A model generated the notes under the pieces. The model saw nothing but the letters and a program-made list of their open reading frames with translations. It was not told the origin of the DNA and did not search any database. Position numbers and translations under genes: made by a program. DNA of 15,267 nucleotides from an uncultured Bacilli bacterium (GTDB lineage: Bacteria > Bacillota_I > Bacilli_A > RF39 > UBA660), in assembly GCA_934088535.1 (NCBI GenBank), contig CAKOJC010000028.1:1-15267 (forward strand). Reading direction: 5' to 3'. Positions 7,348 through 14,253 of this stretch are shown here, one piece after another (position 1 is the first letter of the stretch; each line of letters starts with the position of its first letter).

Positions 7348-8261
7348 ATACTATTTATAAACTTTAAAGTTGCATCAAGATCCATTTCTCCACTATTTTC
7401 ACCTAACACTTTTCCATTACGTGTTACAAATGTATGTGGAACACCACCACTATATTCATTTAAAGTATATGTTTTTGTATATATATCATAATCTTCTTTA
7501 GCTATCTTATCAGTTTCTATAAAATATAACTTAGTTTTTGTTTTGTTAGCCGCTTCAGTTATCATAGGTTTAAAATTTTGACAATGAGGACACCAACTAG
7601 CAGCTATAACATTGATTACATATGTGTCTGAACTAGTTAGTTTTAACCACTCATCTTTATTAAATTCAGTTATAACATAATTTTCACCAGTGTCATTATT
7701 TTTAGAGTTATTATCACTATCATATTTTGGGTCACTTTTAGGATCTGGATATGTTTTATTGTCTTCAGAATTATTGTTATTATTTTCTTCATTTTTATAT
7801 AATTCATAAGTTCTTCCATCTTCACATACACAAGTATTTCCCTCAATTACATAACTACTACTACAATAATTACTACATGTAAGTTCATCATTATCATATC
7901 CAATATCAATACTATTTCCACCTGATAACTCTGTAATTATTATAAAAGCAATTGAAACCAACGTAATACAAATTAATCCAACAGCAAAATATAATACTTT
8001 TTTAAGTCTTGGTTCCTTAGGCAACATAACCAAACAAAATATAATACCAACAATAGGTGAAAAAACAGTTAACAAAATACCAACTACCAAATTAATATCA
8101 TCTTTAGAATTATTAGGATTATTAGGATTAGTATTGTTATTAAAATTATTATTAAAATTATTATTAGAATTATTTGCATTCATATTAGAATTTACCATAT
8201 TTCCACAATATGGACAAAACTTAGTATTTTGAACTTCATTACCACATTTATTACACTTCAT
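7332..8261 (-). CDS. zinc-ribbon / double-membrane-segment / thioredoxin fusion protein
   Basis: 309 residues with an unusual order of parts. Residues 1-20 are a zinc ribbon (Cys3, Cys6, Cys16, Cys19). Residues 22-52 are an Asn-rich linker. Two hydrophobic segments lie at about 56-79 and 89-110, joined by a basic loop PKEPRLKK. A four-cysteine patch follows (Cys129, Cys133, Cys144, Cys146), then a second Asn/Asp-rich linker (156-195). A thioredoxin-fold domain (about 196-309) has active site WCPHC (Cys224, Cys227) and the cis-Pro region GGVPH (Pro275). CPHC is the DsbA-type motif, which favours oxidation or isomerisation of disulfides. The basic loop suggests the hairpin loop is inside and both ends outside, but this is uncertain because zinc ribbons are usually cytoplasmic. 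Cotranscribed, 12 bases apart, with a shorter relative lacking the thioredoxin part. Substrate unknown. Confidence 0.85.
   Translation of the reverse strand: MKCNKCGNEVQNTKFCPYCGNMVNSNMNANNSNNNFNNNFNNNTNPNNPNNSKDDINLVVGILLTVFSPIVGIIFCLVMLPKEPRLKKVLYFAVGLICITLVSIAFIIITELSGGNSIDIGYDNDELTCSNYCSSSYVIEGNTCVCEDGRTYELYKNEENNNNNSEDNKTYPDPKSDPKYDSDNNSKNNDTGENYVITEFNKDEWLKLTSSDTYVINVIAASWCPHCQNFKPMITEAANKTKTKLYFIETDKIAKEDYDIYTKTYTLNEYSGGVPHTFVTRNGKVLGENSGEMDLDATLKFINSMKQYM
8107..8180 (-). repeat. low-complexity AAT-rich tract encoding an Asn-rich linker
   Basis: A run of imperfect repeats, including two near-identical 12-base units around 8141-8164 (read on the plus strand as ATTATTAAAATT), encodes NNNF-type and NNP-type repeats in the linker between zinc ribbon and membrane segments. 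Such tracts can change length by slippage; the linker probably tolerates this. Confidence 0.6.
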
Positions 8262-8273
8262 AAATCACACCTC

Positions 8274-8555
8274 TTAAACAATTACACCAAACAACCCTGA
8301 TAATACAAATGATAGCAAAGCTACAATAATAACTGCAACTACAAGAATTGTAATTCCATACCACATCAATACCTTTTTAAGCCTTGGTTCATTAAAAGAC
8401 TCAAGCAAACAAAATATAATACCAACTAATGGAAACATAATCATTAAAACTATTCCAATTATAAGAAGTTCATCAGACTGAGCTTTAGTACCACAATACG
8501 GACAAAACTTACAATTATTTATTTCCATACCACATTTTTGACATTTAACATTCAT
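8274..8555 (-). CDS. small zinc-ribbon membrane protein, short relative of the thioredoxin fusion
   Basis: 93 residues. A zinc ribbon (Cys5, Cys8, Cys18, Cys21; an extra Cys15) is followed at once by two hydrophobic segments (about 30-51 and 62-90), joined by NEPRLKK. The stretch FPLVGIIFCL...EPRLKKVL matches FSPIVGIIFCL...EPRLKKVL of the next gene, so the two arose by duplication, with the thioredoxin and Asn-rich parts present only in the longer one. No catalytic motif is seen. A role as partner or regulator of the longer protein is a guess from gene order. The ATG has AGGTG upstream and an extended -10 promoter behind uvrB. Confidence 0.8.
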   Translation of the reverse strand: MNVKCQKCGMEINNCKFCPYCGTKAQSDELLIIGIVLMIMFPLVGIIFCLLESFNEPRLKKVLMWYGITILVVAVIIVALLSFVLSGLFGVIV

Positions 8556-8577
8556 AACTTACTCACCTATCATAAAA

Positions 8578-8586
8578 ATTATAACA
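8578..8586 (-). promoter_or_regulatory. extended -10 promoter for the zinc-ribbon pair
   Basis: TGTTATAAT (8586-8578, minus strand) is a perfect TATAAT with TGn. The -35 position (TTTTTA) overlaps the loop of the uvrB terminator and is weak. It probably drives the two zinc-ribbon genes as one transcript, ending at the terminator at 7313-7347. Confidence 0.6.
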
Positions 8587-8587
8587 C

Positions 8588-8621
8588 AATTAAAAAGATT
8601 TAAAAACTAATTTAAATCTTT
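8588..8621 (-). terminator. intrinsic terminator formed from the last codons of uvrB
   Basis: A perfect 11-bp stem AAAGATTTAAA/TTTAAATCTTT (8621-8611 with 8604-8594) carries the uvrB TAG stop inside its 6-base loop and is followed by TTAATT. The left arm encodes the last residues of UvrB (K-D-L-N). The stem is all A/T apart from one G-C pair, so it is long but not very stable. Confidence 0.75.
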
Positions 8622-10556
8622 TAATTCAAATATTACATCACGAAGTTCAGTTGCTCTTTCAAAATCAAGTTTGCTAGCAGCTTCTCTCATCTCTATTTCA
8701 AGTTTATGAATCATATCATTTAACTCTTTCTTAGAATATTTTTTCTTTTCTATCTTTTGTTCTTCAACTTCATTAGTTATTGCTTCTTTAATATCTTTAA
8801 CTATAGTTTTAGGAACAATTCCATGATCTTTATTATATTTTTCTTGTATCGCACGTCTTCTATTAGTTTCACTAATTGCTACTTTCATCGCATCACTAAT
8901 AGTATCAGCATACATTATTACTTTACCATTTTGATTTCTAGCAGCTCTACCTATAGTTTGTATTAAGCTTCTATCACTTCTTAAGAATCCTTGCTTATCA
9001 GCATCCATTATACAAATTAATGATACTTCTGGTATATCAATACCTTCACGAAGAAGATTTATTCCAACCACAACATCTATCTTACCAAGTCTAAGATTAC
9101 GTATTATATTAAGTCTCTCAAGAGTTTTAATTTCATTATGCAGATATGTTACTTTATATCCAAGTTCTTTCAAATATGATGTTAATTCTTCACTCATACG
9201 TATAGTAAGTGTAGTAATAAGTACTCTTTCATTCTTAGCTATTCTATCATTTATTTCTTCAATAATATTATCTATTTGATTCTTAGTTGGTCTTACATCA
9301 ATTATAGGATCTAATAATCCAGTTGGTCTAATAATTTGTTCAACTGGTTTATCAACTAGTGAAAGTTCATAATCCCCAGGTGTTGCTGACACATATATTA
9401 CTTGGTTAAGCTTAGACTTAAATTCATCAAACTTTAAAGGTCTATTATCCATCGCACTAGGAAGTCTAAATCCATAATCAACAAGAGTTTGTTTACGCAT
9501 ATGATCTCCATTATACATACCTCTTACTTGAGGAAGTGTAACATGACTTTCATCTATTACAAGCAAGAAATCATCAGGAAAGAAATCTATTAATGTTGTT
9601 GGCGTCTCACCTTCATCTCTAAGTGACATATGCCTACTATAGTTCTCTATACCATGACAAAAACCAGTCTCTTTAAGCATTTCTATATCATACATAGTTC
9701 TTTCTTTAAGTCTTTGTTCTTCAAGAAGTTTACCTTCTTCATGTAACTCTTTTAGTCTACCTTCAAGTTCCTTCTCTATTCTTCTAGTTGCTTCTTGTAT
9801 CTTTTCATCACTAGTTACAAATAATGAAGCCGGAAATATACTTATAGTTTTAACACTACTATTAACTCTACCAGTAAGTGGATCAAATAAACTTATTTTA
9901 TCTATTTCATCTCCAAATAATTCTACTCTAATACCACTCTTCTTTTCACCAATAGGTATTAATTCTATAGTGTCCCCTTTAACTCTAAAAGTACCACGCT
10001 TTAAATCAAAGACACTTCTTTCATACTGCATTCCAACTAACTTTTCAAGTATAGCATCCCTGTCAATTATATCTCCTACAGAAAGATTAAGCATTTTATT
10101 TATATATTCTTCTTTTTCACCAATACTATATATACAAGAAACACTAGATACTATTATAGTATCACGTCTATCTATTATAGCAGCAGTCGCAGCATGTCTT
10201 AATTCATCTATTTCATCATTAATACTAGAATCTTTCTCTATATATAAGTCTTTACTTGGTACATATGCTTCTGGTTGATAATAATCGTAATAAGATACGA
10301 AGTACTCTACTTTATTATTTGGAAATAACTCCTTAAATTCAGCATATAACTGTCCAGCAAGTGTCTTATTATGAGCAAGTATTAATGTTGGCTTATTAGT
10401 TTGTGCAATAATATTTGCTATAGTAAAAGTCTTACCTGTTCCAGTCGCACCTAAAAGTACTTGATTCTTTTTACCACTATTAACACCATCAACAAGTTCT
10501 TTTATTGCTTCTGGTTGATCACCACTAGGTTTATATTTACTTACTAGTTCAAACAT
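8607..10556 (-). CDS. uvrB: excinuclease ABC subunit B
   Basis: Damage-verifying helicase-like subunit of UvrABC nucleotide excision repair; it receives lesions from UvrA and recruits UvrC. 649 residues, full length. Walker A is GATGTGKT (36-43). The beta-hairpin that inserts at the lesion is seen in the [14 protein letters not shown] region (85-98). The DEAH-type box is DESH (335-338), and motif VI lies in QTIGRAARN. The C-terminal UVR domain that contacts UvrC covers about 612-649 ([10 protein letters not shown]). AGAGAGG lies seven bases before the ATG. Here uvrB is monocistronic, with its own promoter and a terminator inside its 3' end; uvrA, often next to it, is not in the window. Confidence 0.97.
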   Translation of the reverse strand: MFELVSKYKPSGDQPEAIKELVDGVNSGKKNQVLLGATGTGKTFTIANIIAQTNKPTLILAHNKTLAGQLYAEFKELFPNNKVEYFVSYYDYYQPEAYVPSKDLYIEKDSSINDEIDELRHAATAAIIDRRDTIIVSSVSCIYSIGEKEEYINKMLNLSVGDIIDRDAILEKLVGMQYERSVFDLKRGTFRVKGDTIELIPIGEKKSGIRVELFGDEIDKISLFDPLTGRVNSSVKTISIFPASLFVTSDEKIQEATRRIEKELEGRLKELHEEGKLLEEQRLKERTMYDIEMLKETGFCHGIENYSRHMSLRDEGETPTTLIDFFPDDFLLVIDESHVTLPQVRGMYNGDHMRKQTLVDYGFRLPSAMDNRPLKFDEFKSKLNQVIYVSATPGDYELSLVDKPVEQIIRPTGLLDPIIDVRPTKNQIDNIIEEINDRIAKNERVLITTLTIRMSEELTSYLKELGYKVTYLHNEIKTLERLNIIRNLRLGKIDVVVGINLLREGIDIPEVSLICIMDADKQGFLRSDRSLIQTIGRAARNQNGKVIMYADTISDAMKVAISETNRRRAIQEKYNKDHGIVPKTIVKDIKEAITNEVEEQKIEKKKYSKKELNDMIHKLEIEMREAASKLDFERATELRDVIFELKDLN

Positions 10557-10594
10557 AATAACACCTCTCTAAAATATTATTTCTCTTTTTGCTT

Positions 10595-10628
10595 TTTATA
10601 TTCTAACACTTACACCAAATCAAAACAA
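10595..10628 (-). promoter_or_regulatory. uvrB promoter region with two overlapping sigma-A candidates
   Basis: Two 17-base-spaced candidates overlap on the minus strand. The first is TTGTTT (10628-10623) with TAGAAT (10605-10600), which has a TGT extension and looks better. The second is TTGATT (10623-10618) with TATAAA (10600-10595). No LexA-type palindrome (GAAC-n4-GTTC) was seen nearby, so SOS control of uvrB is not apparent. Confidence 0.5.
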
Positions 10629-10635
10629 GCGAACA

Positions 10636-10661
10636 AAAGAAAAAAGTAAACAAATGTTTAC
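10636..10661 (-). terminator. intrinsic terminator after the BspA-like surface-protein gene
   Basis: A 6-bp stem GTAAAC/GTTTAC (10661-10656 with 10651-10646) with a 4-base loop is followed by TTTTTTCTTTT on the minus strand. It begins one base after the TAA at 10665-10663. Short stem but a good U-tract. Confidence 0.7.
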
Positions 10662-10662
10662 C

Positions 10663-12258
10663 TTATTCATTACAAGAACTTAATTTAGTTATATTTTCAT
10701 CATCAGACTTAAAAGCACAATTTCCAATCTTAATATTATTCTTATCACCACTAAATGTTACCTTACTCAAGTATTTATTATTATAAAACGCATAATTTCC
10801 AATTGACTTAACACTACTTGGAATAACTATATTTTCAATATCTGATCCATTAAATGCATAATCATCTATTTTTTCAACACTATTTGGTATTCTAATATAA
10901 TCTATTTTAGTACATTCAATATACTCTTTTTCTACACATGCAAATGCATTTTTTCCAATAGATAACACTTTTTGATTATTAATGGTATCTGGAATTATAA
11001 CTTTATCTGGACAAAACTTTTTGTTAGAGCTTCCTCTTTCATAATGATTATATTTTTCTATTTCACCAGTTTTATCATTAAATTCAAAACACTTAGGATT
11101 AGTAACATTTATTTCACTTATAGTTTTTTCTATTTTATCATAACCTCTATTAGTATTAAAAAAATAACCATAATAATGATGAATACCATACGTAGTATCT
11201 AGATTAAGGTTAATTAGATAATAATCTTTATTTTTTGTAAGTTTTACACCATCAGCAAAAATACCTTCATCAGCATATTTTTTATATTCATCATTTGACA
11301 TATTAAAATCTATTGATTTATCTGTATATATATTCGGCTCAATTATTCTTTTTATACTTCCAGTAGTAACTTTATTATACGTATCCTCTGATAAAATTCC
11401 ATATAATTCAGTTGGTTTATCAACTGTAATATATGCATATACAGAAAAAGAATATTTTTTATATTCATCAAAAGTTTTATTTATATATTCTTCGTAATTA
11501 TCAAATTTATCACCTTTAATAAATATAAAAGCATGTGGATCATCAGAGTATAAATAATATTTACCAGGTTCTTTTATTTTAAACTTTATAACTACAGTAT
11601 TTTCAATCTCACTATCAATTTTAATAAATACACCACTATATTTAATCTTAGAAAGAACTTCATTCTCATAATAATGTTTAAAGTCTTCAAGACTAAAATC
11701 TGAAAATCTTTTAGATCCTACTGTTTTATATGCCTCATATGCTTCTTCAGCTGTAGCTATCTCAAAAAAATCAGTATTTAATTTACCATTACTTGCTAAA
11801 TTTTCAAATAATTGATTTGTATTTAATGCAGGTAATGTACTAAGATCATATAAAATACCAGAACCTTCATTTTTATTAGCATCTGCTATTATATACTTTT
11901 CATAATCTTTTCTACCATAAGCATTCACAAGTACATTTTTATTTTCATCATACTCTAATGAACAAGTACGAAATGTGGAATTAGCATCCTCATCATCTCA
12001 ACCAAAATCAAAGCAATAATGAAAACTGTTTGCTTTATAATAATCTTTCTTTGCTTCAGCACTTGCTGCTATTTTTCTTACTTCTTTTATAAATTCATTA
12101 TTTTCATCTATTTTAGCACCTTTAAAAACTTCTTCATTTTTATTACCACTATGTCCACCATTACCATCATTTTTATTAAGAAAAAATTTATAATAAGAAA
12201 CAACACCCATTAAAATAACTAATAAAACAACTAAAACTGAACAAACAATCTTTTTCAC
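10663..12258 (-). pseudogene. BspA-like surface protein with pilin-like head, interrupted by one in-frame TGA
   Basis: Two frames, 12258-11998 (86 residues) and 11928-10663, are in the same reading frame, separated only by TGA at 12000-11998 and 23 sense codons. Without the stop the product would be 531 residues. GTG start with AGAGG six bases upstream; hydrophobic anchor (about 4-21); Gly/Asn-rich stalk; a pilin-like stretch EFIKEVRKIAASAEAKKDYY; Cys82 and Cys99 on either side of the TGA (position 87). A middle region is of unknown fold. The C-terminal ~120 residues have BspA/LRR_5-type repeats (VIIPDTIN, IRIPNSVEKIDDYAFNGS, IVIPSSVKSIGNYAFYNN). The downstream half has no credible ribosome site. 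No frameshift or other damage is seen, so this is a recent nonsense change, recoding or an assembly error. Surface adhesion is the usual role proposed for BspA-like proteins. Confidence 0.75.
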
Positions 12259-12281
12259 TTCACACCTCTACTATTATATTT

Positions 12282-12310
12282 ATAATAACATAATACTCAG
12301 AATGAAACAA
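12282..12310 (-). promoter_or_regulatory. promoter of the BspA-like gene
   Basis: TTGTTT (12310-12305), a 17-base spacer and TATTAT (12287-12282) with a TGT extension fit a sigma-A promoter on the minus strand. The same -35 and extension occur before uvrB. A second TATAAT at 12278-12273 has no -35 partner. Confidence 0.5.
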
Positions 12311-12337
12311 AAGAAAACTCTATTTATTATAGAGTTT
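12306..12337 (-). terminator. intrinsic terminator after the C39-like peptidase gene
   Basis: A perfect 9-bp stem AAACTCTAT/ATAGAGTTT (12337-12329 with 12323-12315) has a 5-base loop, followed by TCTTTTG on the minus strand. The TAA stop (12338-12336) overlaps the outer end of the stem. The downstream promoter -35 overlaps the tail of the terminator. Confidence 0.82.
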
Positions 12338-13112
12338 ATTCATAGTATACTATTCTTCCTTCCATTTGTTGAAAGAATTTATTAAATTTATCTATTTCTA
12401 ATTTTTCTTTTTTACCAGTATTTGGATCATTATAATATATATAGTCTTCATCTATACCTGTAACAAGTATAGCATGTTCATGTCTTGGCCATCTAACTAT
12501 TTCACCAGTTTCATAATCATACCATTTATCTTGTTCTCTATATACGATTCCTTCTTCTAAGTCAGTAGTAAACCAAACTTCTATTGGATTTTTCTTTAAT
12601 AATATCTTATATAAATCATCTATTGTAGCATTCTTTTTAGTACGTGCGCCCTCTTTAAATGTATTTGCTGTTTGTCTAATTGGTTCATTAAATACTCCAT
12701 ATGCATATTTACTTTTAGGATTACCAACAAACTCTTTTTCAGGATTAGCTCCTTTTACATCATCTCCACTACCATATGGAACCGGTCCTTTAGGTAATAC
12801 ATCAATTATTTCATCTACAGTTACATCTATACCATAATAACTAAGTAACATATATAACGATACACTTTCACATCCAGTCGGATAATCAGGGTATTGATAG
12901 AAAGGATCAACATCTAACAATATTTGTTTATATTTAATATTATTTTCATTATTATTATCTTTATTATTAACTTTATTTTCTATATCATTATCAACATTAT
13001 TATCATTTTTACTAGAACAGTAACTATAAACATAATATACCAATGATAAGAATAATATAAATAAAATTAACTTAGGTATGAATCTTAATTTTCTTCTTTT
13101 TCTTCTCGCCAC
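12336..13112 (-). CDS. membrane-anchored C39-like cysteine peptidase
   Basis: 258 residues. A very basic head (MARRKRRKLR), one hydrophobic segment (about 11-30), an Asn/Asp-rich stalk (34-60), then a papain-like domain of the C39-like family (peptidase_C39_2). The active site reads QYPDYPTGCESVS, giving the oxyanion Gln73 and nucleophile Cys81. The general base is His213 in HEHAILVTGID, and Asp229 in YYNDPNTG completes the triad. The anchor predicts N-in with the catalytic domain outside. Unlike bacteriocin exporters, there is no ABC transporter domain. The substrate is unknown; such proteins may process surface or secreted peptides. The GTG start has AAGGAG six bases upstream. Monocistronic, with a terminator on each side. 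Confidence 0.87.
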   Translation of the reverse strand: MARRKRRKLRFIPKLILFILFLSLVYYVYSYCSSKNDNNVDNDIENKVNNKDNNNENNIKYKQILLDVDPFYQYPDYPTGCESVSLYMLLSYYGIDVTVDEIIDVLPKGPVPYGSGDDVKGANPEKEFVGNPKSKYAYGVFNEPIRQTANTFKEGARTKKNATIDDLYKILLKKNPIEVWFTTDLEEGIVYREQDKWYDYETGEIVRWPRHEHAILVTGIDEDYIYYNDPNTGKKEKLEIDKFNKFFQQMEGRIVYYE

Positions 13113-13128
13113 TACTTACTCCTTATAT

Positions 13129-13142
13129 ATTATATTCTATCA
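13129..13142 (-). promoter_or_regulatory. probable promoter of the C39-like peptidase gene
   Basis: TGATAGAAT (13142-13134) is an extended -10 and overlaps a perfect TATAAT (13134-13129) on the minus strand. Neither has a good -35 at 16-18 bases. The TAGAAT position leaves more room for the AAGGAG at 13124-13119 in the message, so it is preferred. Confidence 0.4.
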
Positions 13143-13215
13143 CAAACAATTATTACTTTTATTTTTTTCGTATTTCTACTGTAAAGTACTCAATATAATT
13201 GATAGTCTTTCAAAG

Positions 13216-13232
13216 TGACATCTAAATGACAT
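13216..13232. repeat. TGACAT direct repeat, 11-base period, upstream of the peptidase gene
   Basis: TGACAT occurs at 13216-13221 and 13227-13232 (plus strand), eleven bases apart, close to one helical turn. It lies between the terminator of the 315-residue gene and the peptidase promoter, about 75 bases before the -10. It could bind a dimeric regulator side by side, as response regulators do, but one pair of 6-mers in AT-rich DNA may be chance. Confidence 0.25.
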
Positions 13233-13236
13233 TAAT

Positions 13237-13269
13237 AATAAAAAAGAAACTATTATTTTATAGTTTCTT
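13237..13269 (-). terminator. intrinsic terminator after the 315-residue gene
   Basis: A 10-bp stem AAGAAACTAT/ATAGTTTCTT (13269-13260 with 13253-13244) with a 6-base loop is followed by TTTTATTATT on the minus strand. It starts five bases after the stop at 13274-13272 and ends the trpS unit. The 160-base gap to the next gene otherwise holds only the TGACAT repeats and the peptidase promoter. Confidence 0.82.
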
Positions 13270-13271
13270 AT

Positions 13272-14219
13272 CTAAATACTTCTTACAGGTCCATCATAAT
13301 TAAATATAGGCATATCTTTATCTTCAGGAACACTTCTTACAAACTCACCAAGTTCATAAGGAAGTTGTTCTTTTTTAGTTACAAACATACCAGTAGTACC
13401 ATCATGAATAGGTGTTCCTTCTTTTACTTTAACTACTCCAGGTAGTACATTTATCATATCAATATTACATAATTTAGGTATAAAGTATTCAACAACCGCA
13501 TCATCATTTTCATAAGTAATTTCTACGCTCAATGCATGACCTTTATCTCTAGCCATCATAAGTGATTTATTAACTGCTGGAAGTCCAATCAAATCTATAT
13601 TACCAGCTCCAGTATCCATAGGAAAACTTTCAAATATCTCTTTTGTTTCATCATGTTTTTTACCATACAAAGTTATACCATAATACCCATTACTTTTAGA
13701 ATCAACAACATTTAAAGACTGAAGTAATTCATCATTATTCATAGTATAAGAATGATATAAATGCAATAACTCATTAATAGAAACTATATTTCCAGGAAAA
13801 CTTTCTATACTGTTAAATCTAGTGTATCCAACAAAATATCTTTTTACTTCTTTAACAAATTCTTCTCTCATACCAGAAACTCTAGCATTAAAGAATCTTC
13901 TTATTTCATTTGGTTCATATCTAACACTAGCACATTCGTTCATAATATCAGTTATAAATTCATCTACCCTTTTAATGGTTTCTTTATCTAAATCAAGACT
14001 TTTTCCCAATGCTTTAAAATCAAATTTAAAATCTTTAAGTCCATCGTATAGTTTATCCATATATTTAACTATAGAGTCATCACTATATAAATCAGCTTCT
14101 GTCGGCACTAAACTATGAAGTTCTTTTTTTACTCCTAAATTAATGCCAAAGAATCTTTCCATTTTATCAGTTTTCTCCTGCTTTATATCTTCAGGAGATT
14201 TTTTAAATATATCAAACAT
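13272..14219 (-). CDS. soluble conserved-looking protein of unknown function (315 aa)
   Basis: No family recognised. No signal peptide or membrane segment is seen. The N-terminal third is charged and helical in appearance (MFDIFKKSPEDIKQEKTDK..., then a region to about 135 rich in Lys, Glu and Asp with heptad-like Leu/Phe spacing). The C-terminal part (about 165-315) is of mixed alpha/beta character, with short loops such as MDTGAGNIDLIGLP and PIHDGTTGMFV. Only two cysteines, consistent with a cytoplasmic protein. No tryptophan. It lies 34 bases after trpS with no terminator between and has AGGTG before its ATG, so it is probably cotranscribed with trpS, although AT-rich -10-like sequence in the gap could allow its own start. 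Confidence 0.8.
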   Translation of the reverse strand: MFDIFKKSPEDIKQEKTDKMERFFGINLGVKKELHSLVPTEADLYSDDSIVKYMDKLYDGLKDFKFDFKALGKSLDLDKETIKRVDEFITDIMNECASVRYEPNEIRRFFNARVSGMREEFVKEVKRYFVGYTRFNSIESFPGNIVSINELLHLYHSYTMNNDELLQSLNVVDSKSNGYYGITLYGKKHDETKEIFESFPMDTGAGNIDLIGLPAVNKSLMMARDKGHALSVEITYENDDAVVEYFIPKLCNIDMINVLPGVVKVKEGTPIHDGTTGMFVTKKEQLPYELGEFVRSVPEDKDMPIFNYDGPVRSI

Positions 14220-14253
14220 ACTTCACCTACTATAAATATATAATACTATATTT

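Noticed and set aside
10557..10662. LexA/SOS box upstream of uvrB
   Set aside because: No GAAC-n4-GTTC-like palindrome could be found; the only inverted repeat there is the terminator of the preceding gene.
10663..11928. Downstream half of the BspA-like gene as an independent gene starting at GTG 11928
   Set aside because: No Shine-Dalgarno sequence or promoter precedes this GTG, the frame is open back to the TGA, and the protein would lack the anchor needed for a surface protein.
11998..12000. Selenocysteine at the in-frame TGA
   Set aside because: No convincing SECIS hairpin follows within about 40 bases (only a 3-bp GGA/TCC pairing), and a selenocysteine there would make the cysteine-like count odd. 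No Sec genes are in view.
13175..13231. 18-codon frame in the gap upstream of the peptidase
   Set aside because: It has no ribosome site; the sequence before it is only the U-tract of a terminator.
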